This document shows, one piece after another, positions 48,889 through 59,856 of a stretch of 64,000 bases of DNA. Below the pieces are notes generated by a model that did no database searches, was not told where the DNA came from, and saw only the letters and a program-made list of their open reading frames with translations. A program made the position numbers and the translations under genes. Source of the stretch: Phallusia mammillata (Eukaryota; Chordata; Ascidiacea; Phlebobranchia; Ascidiidae); assembly GCA_003260075.1 (NCBI GenBank), contig QLIY01000473.1, forward strand, positions 58,644 through 122,643, given 5' to 3'. Every line of letters begins with the position of its first letter. Positions within the stretch are counted from its first letter, which is position 1.

Positions 48889-49114
48889 AAAGCCATGTTT
48901 ATGAAAATATTTGACTGCTGTGTAAATTACTATGATCTGTCTACTCGTTTTGAACTGTGTCATATGCTTATAAAAGTGATTTATTATAAAGAAGTACTAC
49001 TACTACATTGTGACACTCAACTCTGTTGTAGCAAAATAAAGATAATACAAAGCAAGGCGGGCAGTACAAAGTGTATTGAATAAAAACAAAAAAACAGGGC
49101 GTAGCAAGTGTAAA

Positions 49115-50693
49115 TCACATACAGTAACGGTCAGATTTCATTTTTGATCTCCTGAAAGTAAAACAAAAGTGTAAGGCAAATCATGTAATACAAGCACAAC
49201 TTTAAATGTTTGACTCACCTATCCAACAATGCCTCGTGTAACAAACCATCAGTCTTTGCTTTATCAAGTCGGTTTGCATCTTCTTCAGAAAGCCTAAGTT
49301 TTTGATCCTACACAAAAAAGCATTATGGTTCGACAATAAAGGCTAGTAGATTGTAGCGACCAATGCTACTACACCTTACCTGCCAACTTTGAAATTTCTT
49401 TACATAGTTAACTTCACACTCTTTCATGTTTAAAAAATTTTTTTCTTCCACTGGAGTGTCATCATCTTTTTTGTCGGGAGGTTTTTCAGATATTGAACGG
49501 ATCTACACATAAATATCTCATAAGCGAGTATCGCCCATCCAGCAGTTTTATTATAAATAATCGACGTTTCAGAGTCCCATACAAGACAGCTTCATTAGGA
49601 TAATGGCATATCTTAAAGACAAATCTCTTATAAAGCAACAAATGCTGGATGAGCAATACTTGATTATACAGTATGCCTGGCAGCAATAGCTTATTTAATA
49701 AATATCTCATGTTATTGAAAATAGCCACACTGAAGCTGTTTTAAAAAAGCACCTGAATGATTTCTTCGGATCCTGCACTTCTGCTTGTTGCAACAAGATC
49801 ACCTTCAGAATTACATGATACAAAACACCCATTAGGTGCCATTAAAGCAAGTTTGTCCTGCAGAAGAATTGTCAAATAAGTTTGACCTCATGGATAAAAA
49901 AACTGCATTCCTTACTTCTTGAAACACAGGCTCCCATTGTTCTTTTATACTGATTGCATCGCTCACTCCAACGATTAGATTTTGTCTGTCAACACTTAAA
50001 TACTTACCAAATCCAGTTTTCAAAGCAATTCTGCAATGTAAAATAGTAAATGAAGAGTAGTCCTTAACCTGAAATGTGTTTACCTACTTTGAGTCGGACA
50101 CAACAACACATGTCAGCTGCTCTGGAAGGTCTGGACCATCTCCTTCAGGTCTTGGAGCCCCTAATGTGAACATTCCATTGTCCATGGCACATACATATAC
50201 ATGTTTGCCCATTTCAATTGCTATTGTACCTACGAAAATCATCTGTTTCAATTGAAGGAGATATTATACGCTCAAACAATATTAAACCTTTGAATTCCTC
50301 AATTTTTGTGGCTTTCCACCATCCACCATGAGATTTTGTGTCTTGTGCAATTTCTTCATCTCGTTTTTGTTTTTCTTTATCTTCTTTTTTGTGCCGCTTG
50401 CTCTTTTTATGTTTCTTTTCTTTCGTCCTGAAATTCACAAGTGTGATTTGCAGATGGTTAGGTACAAAACAAACTTACTTTCTAAATATTTGGAGCAAAA
50501 AGATAGAAGCCAGTACTTGGGTGTAAAACATTACTATTTCTATTGTCATCGTTATTTTCACCTGACGATAATTGTCAAAACATTGTTATGTTTTACACTC
50601 AAATACTGGCTTGTATCTTTTTGTTAAAACTTACTTTCGTTTTTCTCCTTTAAAGACTAGCTTCGATGTTTTAACTTTCTGGTAATCGCACAT
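49115..50693 (-). CDS. FRG1: FRG1 (FSHD region gene 1) actin/RNA-associated nuclear protein, 8 exons
   Basis: Minus-strand exons in order: 50693-50635, 50427-50288, 50229-50088, 50030-49916, 49857-49753, 49502-49380, 49307-49219, 49151-49115. They total 810 nt (269 aa; human FRG1 is 258). The N-terminus MCDYQKVKTSKLVFKG is followed by a Lys-rich nuclear-signal stretch (KKHKKSKRHKKEDKE), a fascin-like beta-trefoil (GTIAIEMG..., KTGFGKYLSV, SDAISIKEQWEPVFQ, MAPNGCFVSCN), the segment VNYVKKFQSWQ, and a basic end with DRYC. FRG1 is linked to splicing and actin bundling in the nucleus. All phases close. Intron 2 is only ~58 bp; intron 1 carries a palindromic insertion. Confidence 0.95.
50496..50625. 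mobile_element. Palindromic insertion in FRG1 intron 1
   Basis: Arms of ~35 bp (50496-50530 and 50589-50625; CCAGTACTTGGGTGTAAAAC versus its inverse) form a long hairpin. AAACTTACTTTC occurs on both sides (50470-50481 and 50628-50639); on the minus strand this is the exon 1 donor GAAAGTAAGT, so the insertion is accompanied by a duplicated donor-like site. Confidence 0.65.
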
Positions 50694-50953
50694 TTGATTA
50701 GAAAGATTTTAAAAGGGTAATAAACTATAAAGTAATATCTGTAGAAGAGAAAAACACTCATCATCTAAAAAAGGATGAATAAAAAAGAAACACAGATCCG
50801 CAGCAAAAAAATCACAAGTGCAAAACAGCAACTGGTTTTCTCAGTTGCAAGCACATTTCATGTAGTATTTTGATAACAAAAGCGTAAGTACATATACAAT
50901 AGTGTAACACAGTCATTGTGAGTGAAAGCTAGCATTGTACAGATATGCAACAT

Positions 50954-51240
50954 CAGGGGTCGGCAACCCCTGACACGCGAGGTGGTTTTTCATGGCACGC
51001 GAACCGATTTGTGGGTTTGTATTAAAGTAACAATTTAACCTGTTACACTGCTTGTTTTCAGATTTTATCATGTCATTGTCTTAAAATTCAGCCTTGCATG
51101 CACAAAACACTCTGCTTTCGCTTAATTATTGATATCTGCTGGCACGAACCACTATTATTTAGAAAAACGTTGGCATGCGAGTCCCCCCCCCCAATAACAA
51201 GTAAACTGGCATGCGTCGCCTAAAAGGTTGCCGACCCCTG
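50954..51240. mobile_element. hAT-like MITE between FRG1 and the zinc-finger gene
   Basis: Ends CAGGGGTCGGCAACC and GGTTGCCGACCCCTG are perfect 15-bp inverted repeats. Flanking octamers TGCAACAT and TGCTACAT differ at one base. A C10 run lies at 51183-51192. A diverged relative of the interior is at about 54880-55070. Confidence 0.88.
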
Positions 51241-51337
51241 TGCTACATCTTAAGCAAATGCCAAAATGTTGAAAAGAACCTCGGTGAACATAAAATTTGC
51301 AACACAAGTGGTTTGGCTTATAAACACTGGTGGATAG

Positions 51338-53686
51338 TCAGTGCAATTTGTACTGAAATGTTTGACTAGATCCTGATGTTATTAAAGATTGAAATTGGTG
51401 TTGATCGCTATTTTCTTGTGTTGTGTTTGGTGTGACAATCATTATTGTTTTTCCAGCATTGTCTGAAGCACCAGTTTCTTCCTTTCTGTGTCTTCTGTTG
51501 TGCAACCTCAGCTCCACATACTGTCTGAAACCTTTTCCACAAATATCACACACATATGGCTTTTCACCAGTGTGTATTCGTATGTGTACATGCAGATTCT
51601 CCCTTCGGTTAAAAACCTTATTGCAATATTGACAGGGATACTGTTCGTAGTGAGTGCGCTGATGTATTTTTAAGCGGCGTTTTTTTACAGTTTTGCCACA
51701 CACATCACACGACACAATCTTGTTTTCCTGCAAAATCTTCTCAGGCCCTTTGGAGTGCTTCTCCATGTGTTTCTTGATATAGTACTTTAGCACCGTTCGT
51801 CCACAATCAGGGCATGTTACCCTCATGTCCCCAAGAGCATTTTTGATATGATACCGATCCATATGGGTTCTGAAAAATGTATGCAAATGGATTGACTTTT
51901 CAACAGTAACACAAAGTTTGCAATTCATGTACAGGCATTTGAAATTTATACCCCGTGTTGAGCAGGCAATGGCCTCTTTTGCCTGATTGTACTGAACTTG
52001 CAAATGTTCTAAATATTTAAACATTGGCATTTTCTGGCGACAGTCAGTGCACACTGCATCTGAGTGCCACAATGAACTATTATTTGTTGCTAAACTTAGG
52101 TCAGCTGGAAGGTTATCATTTAATGACACACGACCGGGGTTCGTCACAAGAACATCTTCGTTATTAAATTCAGTGCTGAAGTCAATGGTCCTGTTTTCCA
52201 TTCCAGTGATTAGTCCTGAATTGGATTGGCATTCTTCTCCTGATTTTTCCTGTCCATTAAAGTTATTAATGTATTTTTGTAGCACCTGTTGATTGTTATC
52301 TGGAAAAGGTCCGTAATTGTGAGCTGTTTGATAGTGGGACAGCTGGTCACCTATAGGTATTAGGCTGGCACAAATTGCACACTGTACCACTATATCTGAG
52401 TGTTTTTCAAAGACATGGACACCAAAGGCCATTTTTTTAAAGAATACCTCCCCACAACATTCACCAACAACTTTTTTGAATGATTTTGCGGAGTAAGATC
52501 TTGAAGAGCCCACTTCTCCATCATGGTGTGTAAGCCTTGGTCTTCTTCTACGCTTAGGCAAATCTATTTCAGATGTTGGTACTGGCTTATTTTTGCTACC
52601 TTTTGGACGACCTCTCGGCTTTTTCGCCATTAGGGCCTTTTTTTCTTTAATGTTTTCATGATCTTTTAAGTGCTCTTCCAATTTTTCATTGCTGACGAAA
52701 TAGCGATCGCATTCAACACACATACATCCTCGAGTCATTGGGTCTATGAAATCAGGATCATCTGGAAAAGAGTCGTCTGCATCGGATAAGTCATCACCAT
52801 CGCTTGAAGCATCTGAACTTTCACCCGGATGAAAATTTTCATCAACATTGTTATCATTTTCACTTCCTGAACCTTCACCCCACAAAAAGTCTCGGTCCTG
52901 GTCCTTTGATTTTCCCATTCTTGCTAAGGGGGCTATATTTTCATTGTCAACTGAACCAAGTTCATCATCAGCAGACGGTAATTCGTTTAAGCATGCTATA
53001 GTGACTTGACGTTCAGAGTTTTGGGAAATCTCAATACCATTATCTGGGCTTGTAGGTTGAGGAAAACTAGTTTCATTTGAACACATTAGCAATTTGGCTA
53101 ACATTCTTTCTTTAAAATCTCCGTTTTCAACCATTGAATCAATGACCTCTTGAATTTGCTTTATATTGAAGTCTTCCATTGGGGTAAATTTCCCTTTGTA
53201 ACAATATTCTACAATATAGTCAAAACCTTGAGGCACATTTAAAACATTCTCAGTGCCAAGAAGCATTTTCTTTACAAGGCTTGGCATTGGTGGAACTTCA
53301 TATTTCATAACCGGCATCACTTGAATGTTATCTAATTGTGCTATAAATGGTTTTCCCAATAGAGCACATAGCAAGCCTTTATGAACATGCAAAACTTTTT
53401 GATTATTTGTACCTTCATTCTCTTGAACATTTCCGAACGATTCAACTTTAATAACAAGATCACAAAATTTGCTTCCATGGACCCTTTGGTAATTTAACTC
53501 ATTCAAAACTCCTGTTAGCTTGCAGTGTTCTTGGACACAGTGGTTATCAGGTTTGGTTTCGTGATAGGTTGTGAGTAGTATATCCAAGAGCTGCCCATCA
53601 GTCATATTTAAACTGTCCTTTAAAGCATTCCATCTTATTATGGTTTTCTGGGCATTGGCCAACTCTTCAATCTTTTCAGCAGACAT
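51338..53686 (-). CDS. BTB-like / AT-hook / C2H2 zinc-finger protein, single exon
   Basis: One uninterrupted 782-codon ORF. Residues of about 65-205 look like a divergent BTB/POZ domain (FCDLVIKV..., VLHVHKGLL, FDYIVEYCYKGKFTP). An acidic linker follows, then a C-x2-C finger (CMCVECDRYF...H), an AT-hook (KKPRGRPKGSKNKP), more scattered Cys/His pairs and, near the C-terminus, classical C2H2 fingers with the TGEKPY linker (CDVCGKTV, CQYCNKVFNRRENLHVH, CDICGKGFRQYVELRLH). This suggests a sequence-specific nuclear transcription regulator. It resembles BTB-ZF proteins but I cannot name an orthologue. The intronless form is unusual beside its multi-exon neighbours and could reflect retroposition. 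The start is the first in-frame Met. Confidence 0.88.
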   Translation of the reverse strand: MSAEKIEELANAQKTIIRWNALKDSLNMTDGQLLDILLTTYHETKPDNHCVQEHCKLTGVLNELNYQRVHGSKFCDLVIKVESFGNVQENEGTNNQKVLHVHKGLLCALLGKPFIAQLDNIQVMPVMKYEVPPMPSLVKKMLLGTENVLNVPQGFDYIVEYCYKGKFTPMEDFNIKQIQEVIDSMVENGDFKERMLAKLLMCSNETSFPQPTSPDNGIEISQNSERQVTIACLNELPSADDELGSVDNENIAPLARMGKSKDQDRDFLWGEGSGSENDNNVDENFHPGESSDASSDGDDLSDADDSFPDDPDFIDPMTRGCMCVECDRYFVSNEKLEEHLKDHENIKEKKALMAKKPRGRPKGSKNKPVPTSEIDLPKRRRRPRLTHHDGEVGSSRSYSAKSFKKVVGECCGEVFFKKMAFGVHVFEKHSDIVVQCAICASLIPIGDQLSHYQTAHNYGPFPDNNQQVLQKYINNFNGQEKSGEECQSNSGLITGMENRTIDFSTEFNNEDVLVTNPGRVSLNDNLPADLSLATNNSSLWHSDAVCTDCRQKMPMFKYLEHLQVQYNQAKEAIACSTRGINFKCLYMNCKLCVTVEKSIHLHTFFRTHMDRYHIKNALGDMRVTCPDCGRTVLKYYIKKHMEKHSKGPEKILQENKIVSCDVCGKTVKKRRLKIHQRTHYEQYPCQYCNKVFNRRENLHVHIRIHTGEKPYVCDICGKGFRQYVELRLHNRRHRKEETGASDNAGKTIMIVTPNTTQENSDQHQFQSLITSGSSQTFQYKLH

Positions 53687-55352
53687 CAGTGTTTAAAGTG
53701 ATTCAGCAATTTTATCATTCTAGAACCGAGCTTTCATTAAAAAGCAAAACAGCAGTTTGCTAAAATAACAACTCTGAAATCAACATTAATGCAGCTGCAG
53801 CAATTGAAAAATCCCATTCAACTTAAATGCAAACCTCTGTAACGGCTAAATGCAAATGTGTTAACGTCAAAAAATTCTTTATTTTTTCAGTACGACTGTA
53901 ATTTTTTGATATACAAGTTCCAAGGTACAAACCATAAAGATAAATCGTAAACAATCATAAATAAAAAGTCCGGCTACGACTTTTATCTTCCCATCATCCG
54001 ACTCATGTTTTGTTTCAAAAATGTTTTTTTCGTAAGATATTTATGATTTTAAAATAAATCCCCAAAGCCAAAACAGTGCAGCTGTGCTGTCACAGACCAG
54101 TTTAAAGCATTACCTTTCAAGGTTACGACTTGAATTGAATACAATGAGCAAAAGAGTGAAGTGATTTTACGAATTTGTAAATTGTACTCATATGTTTCTC
54201 AAACCTTTCTGCCTATACGACTCTGTAGCCTACCTACTGGTTAAATAAAAAATTTGTGCTTCTGATCGGGATGCAGTCCGTAAGTTAAACAATTTATATT
54301 TTGTTGGATCAAGGCAATGGAGACAGAACATACGAAACATGGCAAACACTCAAAAATGAATGTGTGGTCATGTTAAGCGACTTGCTCCATACATTGAACA
54401 CCAACATACTTCAAAAACAAAAAGCTCTGAGTTAAAAACGGTTGGTTTATTTCGATGCACGCTTTTAAAGTCACTAGAGTTTTGATTTCTGATTGGTAAC
54501 ATTATTCCAATTAGCCGTTGCAAAACGAACATGGTAATAAATTGTTTGTTGAGTGTTTTTTGGGGGCATTGTACATCGCCTTGTCAATATCAACTAATTT
54601 ATTGTTGTGTTACAATACTAAAGCAACATGAATAAAAATGGAACTATATTTGTTTTCACTCGACAGGTCCTGCAGCTTAACCCCAACCCTATCTCATTGG
54701 TTATAACCCGCACATCACCAAGCTAGTTTTTTTACCCAACCTCGATTTATACAATTCATACAGCCTTATTCATTCATTCTAAAATTCACATTTAATTTCA
54801 TCGTTGGGCAGCTATTTTAAGTTCGGTGGTTGGAATAATTTACGTGTTTATATTTAGGCCTAAGTTCAAGTCACATAATTATAATTGTTACACTGCATGT
54901 TTTTAGTTTGTTATTATGCTATAGTCGTTTATGCAGGCAACACGTACAAATCTGTCTGCTTTCTGATTAAATATGGGTTTAGCTTGCACAAATCACTACT
55001 ACTCACAAAAATGTTCGCACGCGAAGTCATTACCACGTGGAAATAACAAGTAAAAACGATTTGATGCACATAAATATCGCATACTTTTGGAACGAATACG
55101 TTTTACGTCCCATAAATATAAAGTAGAAAGCGTTACTACCCAAACAACAATGGGACAAAGCTTTTGAAAATTATCAAAAGAACGTGATGATTATCAAGCA
55201 TTTTTTTGATCGATTTATATTTGTAATGTAGTCGATTCTTACGACATCTTGGCGTTTACACTTCGGCGGAACGCTTAATTGGCAAGCAACCGGTCGTTTT
55301 ACCAGAACCGAACCGTTTCGGCTTTGTTTTAAGTAAACATTGGTTAAACCAG

Positions 55353-55440
55353 AGTTGTAAACGGACCTGAAATGGAAGCTCAAACCCGGCCCGAACCCGA
55401 ATCGTTTTTGAGAAGCCCGTTTAGGCCCCAAAGTTTGATT
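55353..55440. mobile_element. Partial MITE of the CAGAGTTGTAAG family
   Basis: CAGAGTTGTAAACGGACC followed by AAACCCGGCCCGAACCCGAA shows the left end and interior of the family; the right end is not recognisable. A further decayed copy starts near 37880. Confidence 0.5.
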
Positions 55441-56449
55441 GACATGCCTGTTAATCGAAGCCTCGCCTCAGGAAAGACCAAGACAACAAACAAAATAAAC
55501 AATTGGTCTTGAACAAGGCGTTTATTTAAGGTTGTTTGACAATGGGTCAGGTCCAGCAACTGGCTACTTATCTAGTTAATTTAAATTGATGCAAAAAAAT
55601 ACTGACACACAGATACTATATGTGATAAGTCATCTTGGGTGATTTAATTAGCGCTCCTAATGTATGGCGCTACAACAACACATTTTTATTACAGTCAAAT
55701 CTCGATCAATGCGTTTTGCAATTAGAATTATGTCCCGTTGTACATGGTCCATTGAACTAATTTATTCTTCCTCAAATAATCGCAGTAGCAAGTTTTGCTT
55801 TGATCAGGGCAAGTGATCAAACATATCCCAATCCATTAAGACACACAAGGCATTGCGGGTGCAAACAAATCATCGTGAGAATAGCAAAGCGGCATCCGTA
55901 CAAGAGAGTCCAAGGAAAGGATAATAAGGCTTGATGAGATACAAGATCAGATGATATAAGAAGGAGATTACCTTCGCATGCTGTGGGCGTCCTGTCACTG
56001 CGGCGACGGATATATTTCCCTTTGTAGTAGGGAAGGAATTAAGACACAAGCTTTTTGGTCAAGTAATGCAGTCGCAAATATTTTGGCGACCCAACGTTAA
56101 TGAAGCATAATAATAATAAAATCCTGTATTAAGATGTGGTCAAGTTTTTGCAATATTATCTCGTGATGTTTAATTTTACACATCTATAATTTACCGCATG
56201 GTAAAAAGGCATCTATTTTAAAAAAATATATATACACAAAATTTTCATTTCAATCCAAATATGGTAAACAAAACAATTAGGTCCCAGAAATTTTCCATTG
56301 TGTGTCCAAAATTAATCCCAGCATGAATACTAGCTCAAAATTTCGTTTTAACGTTAAATGTAAAAATGGCTGGTTTGCTTTGTTAATTAGCTATTGGACA
56401 TTATATCTGACATACCAACATAACAATATGGGAAAACATTTTTAACTAT

Positions 56450-56695
56450 TGGAAACGGTAAAAAATAATTGGATTTACATTAAGTTGAAAGAATTAGGAG
56501 AAGCATTAAGTCATTCGTTCTGAAGACTTTGGGATATTTTGCCCTACAATCATTAGTTCTAATTATCTTATTCAAATAGAATCTTAATTTCATAAAAAAC
56601 ATTAAGTTATTCGTCTTTAAGACTTTGAGATATATGTACTTAAGATATTTCTCCCCAACAGCATCATTAGTAGTATCTTATTCAAATAGAATTGT
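56450..56695 (-). repeat. Tandem repeat carrying two spliced-leader-like 16-mers
   Basis: A diverged unit of about 110 bp occurs twice. Each ends, on the minus strand, with ATTCTATTTGAATAAG (56582-56567 and 56692-56677), which I recall as the Ciona trans-spliced leader exon. Neither copy is followed by a GT donor (ATAATT and ATACTA follow), so a working SL RNA gene is doubtful. Confidence 0.5.
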
Positions 56696-57099
56696 TAATG
56701 TTTTTTTGTTTTTTTTAATAAAAGAAAATTAACCTTGTTTTTCAGTAACATTATTAAGTATTTACCGTGTGTTTGGACACGAGACGTTTGCCGCAAAAGT
56801 ACCAACTGTCGTTTCTTCACAAATCGAGGAAACAACTAATCGAACAATCCGTTTCACTTTTCCAACAAACGTTTTTAATTTGTAATCCATATGCGTTTTC
56901 GGCGCCCAAACAGATTTGACTTGTTGTCGGCGTGGTTATTAACATAATCGAAGTCGAAACGCCCTCATAATCTGCCGACAACATCGCGTTAATGCAGGAA
57001 AAACGTATTAGCCCACATTGCACTGTATTTGAAAGGCCAAAAAGGGTTTCCGCAGTCCCTATAGGATATCATATTTACCCTATTGATTGAGCTCTATAC

Positions 57100-57720
57100 A
57101 AACAATTAAACACCATCAATCCGTCCACTTTACGCTAAGAACTCCCGCCTGCAAAGTATCGTGTGAAATCGTAAGCTGGTGCATAAGGGGTGTAGATCGA
57201 TGAGGTTGGCATGCAGCTACGTTTAGTTCCCCTGGCGAACAAATCCGCAATGCGGGAAATTTTTGTATTTGGTGCCGACCGCGAGGTGCGTTACAGCAAA
57301 GCGAAGTGTGTGCGTCGGTTGAGTGATCGATGGCGTGAAAACAATAGCCGGACAATGCAGCTCGCTTTATGATGTGGCGCTTTGGGGAGGCTGGTGCAAC
57401 CATGGGCGATTATTCCACACGTAGAAGGATATTCCAGTTGATGTCGGAATTTTCCCATGCACGCCGCGCCCCCAGATCTCGTAATTTACTAATCCATCTC
57501 TGTGCGCCGCGCTGCTAGATGAGAGCGGTGCCGGCTTAAAGCGGCTTTGTCGCGCTGATCACGTATCAGGGCTAATTTATTGCATCGTTTAGATGCCAAT
57601 TACATGATCCTGCCGGCAATCTAGCATGAAAAAGGCATCGGGCGCTTTATAATGACCGCAGTTGATTGCGGTAGAGCAATTGGCATCATGCAAACGCTTG
57701 TTTGTGTAGTTCCGCTTGTA
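57100..57720 (+). promoter_or_regulatory. Candidate cis-regulatory module upstream of Gsx
   Basis: A locally GC-richer, repeat-free stretch about 0.4-0.9 kb upstream of the Gsx start, containing homeodomain-like (GGGCTAATTTATTG, GCCAATTACATG) and octamer-like (CATGCAAAC) words. No gene is seen. Regulatory function is inference from position and composition only. Confidence 0.25.
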
Positions 57721-58044
57721 CTGTATTAAAACGATATTGCTGATTGATATGTGGAATAAAGTAGCAAGGTGTTGAATAAAATTGCAAGGAAAGTTAAGTG
57801 GGTGTACAAGTTCAAAAATTACAGAACTGATACTTGTATAAACAAAACAATCAAACATTAGTAAGCAGAATGTTAATTTGCTAGTTGGTCAGATATTTTA
57901 AAATTTATTGAAAGAATGGTGTAAAATTTGATGCAAACCAAATAATTGTTATAGCAAAAACGTCAAAAGTTTGACCAACAGTAGCCTATGTAATATGCCT
58001 AACATGTTTCTTTTCATTTTTCAGCAGTTGTAGTAGTTTGTAAA

Positions 58045-59587
58045 ATGTTAAAAGGTGTAATACACGTTCGTGAAATGCAACTCACCAACAGTAACAAGGG
58101 CTCCGACGAAACTTCTGTACCGCATTCATTTTCAATTGAATCTCTAATAAAAAGCGACTATGTACCTTCAGCTAAAGTGAAAACGGATCAAATTGAGCTT
58201 GTGTCACCGGCTCCTTACGAACATTGCAGAAGCCCTGAACACCTGGTAAGAACGTTGTCTTATTTGATTTTAGAATATTTAACCTATCTGTGTCAAACTC
58301 AAAGCATTAAATTATCGCAATGATAATGTTAGCTACATACAGTTTGCACTGTTTCGACATATGGGTTCTGGTTACATTAGCCTACACAGTTAAAGTCTTG
58401 TCACTATAGCTTTTCTGATTGGACGTTACATTTTCAAACAGCGTATACGCTCTGCACAACTTTCCATTTTATTTATGATTACTATATTTTCAGTGGAAAT
58501 AGTTGAAAATTGTGCTGCATGTACACAATACGGCTTGAAATTTTCGGTCAAACGTTTGTTTAAGGCGTTAGGCCCGATTTGTTTCGGTGGAAACCTATTT
58601 AGACAGTGTTTTGGCTCGAAGTTTTTGTGTATAGTCTACCGTTTATGGAGGTTGGTTAAGAAAAGTATTATTTTTTTGAAATACAACTTTTTTACTACTT
58701 CGGTCCTTTTCCCACAGTCGTCCATTTCAAACGACCGTCGCGTACCGCATCACAGCGAAGAGACAAATTACATGTCGCCAACTTCCCAACGAGACGAGCG
58801 AAGAATTCGTTGGTCACCGAGTCCAACAGTGGAAGTAAATGGATCCGGTAGCGACGATGGGGAGCCCTCTCAATCTAACCACCGACAAACGTATCCGAGT
58901 CATAACCAGCCTTGCAACCAGCAACAATTTCTGCCACCCTATTGTCAGCAGCAGTTTAACCAAAGAGCCGCGGCCGCTTATGCAACTCTGTCGGCCCTTG
59001 GAATGCACGGTGGAATGGCTGTAAACCCTACCGCTCCAAACTTGGCTAATTTAACTGATAAAATTTCTCAGCAATGGCAGTTGTACCAACGAGGCATGGA
59101 CCGTCAGCATCTACCTGCATCTACACAGCAAATCATGTACGGTTTACAGTACCCCCACTTTTACGGAGCACCCTCGGGAACGCCCTCTTTTCCACTTGCT
59201 TACAACGATTTTGGGCCTTCAGTGCCCCATCAGGACGCCTTGCAAAAAAGGCTTTCACCCATTTTGCGTGAATCTTCGCCTCATCAGGGATACATCTCAT
59301 CTGATATTGGAAGAAGCAGTTCAGATCTTTGTGAGCTGGACGCACAAGACTCGGCGGATAAGAAGCGAATGCGGACCGCTTTTACAGGACTTCAGTTAAT
59401 CGAGCTCGAACGTGAATTTCACTCAGATATGTACCTAACCAGATTGCGTAGAATTCGAATCGCCCACCATCTTAACTTGAGCGAAAAACAAGTAAAAATC
59501 TGGTTTCAGAACCGCCGAGTCAAGAAGAAGAAAGGTGATAAACCGGATGGCCAGTCATCTCCGTTTGCTGAAACCGAACAAGCCTAA
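58045..59587 (+). CDS. Gsx: Gsx ParaHox homeobox transcription factor, 2 exons
   Basis: Exons 58045-58245 and 58718-59587 join in phase to 356 aa. The homeodomain near the C-terminus (about residues 282-341) reads [20 protein letters not shown], then [12 protein letters not shown] and [12 protein letters not shown], matching the Gsx class (Met-Tyr-Leu-x-Arg-Leu-Arg-Arg-Ile and RRVK ending). Residues 26-40 include [12 protein letters not shown], equivalent to the conserved N-terminal (P)RSFLVDSLI of Gsx and shaped like an eh1 repression motif. A Gln/Pro-rich linker follows. Gsx patterns anterior and lateral neural tissue, and in ascidians the sensory vesicle. Met11 is a possible alternative start. 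No other ParaHox gene is in the window, as expected if the cluster is dispersed. A pyrimidine-rich AG lies about 20 nt before the ATG. Confidence 0.96.
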
Positions 59588-59856
59588 GATTTTGTGCTGT
59601 GTCTTGACCCTTTTCATTTTGCTCTGCGTATTTATGCCTTCAATTGCTGCTGTCAATATACCAAGTTAAAGCGACTTTTTTCTGTTAAATTTTGTCAGAC
59701 TCTACAGTATATACACTCCGGACACAAGTATTTAAAAAGAAGATATAGGGTTGTTTAATTGTTTTAATTGCACAAAATAGTCAAATACAGCCTACACGCA
59801 CAGTAATTTCAACTTGCAAATCGAGAACGTTAATTTCCTGCAACAAAACACAGTAA

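Larger units (their letters stand above)
53687..57099. other. Intergenic region between the zinc-finger gene and Gsx
   Basis: No gene seen. It holds the zinc-finger gene promoter side, repeat fragments at 54880-55070 and 55353-55440, and the SL-like repeat at 56450-56695. Confidence 0.5.
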
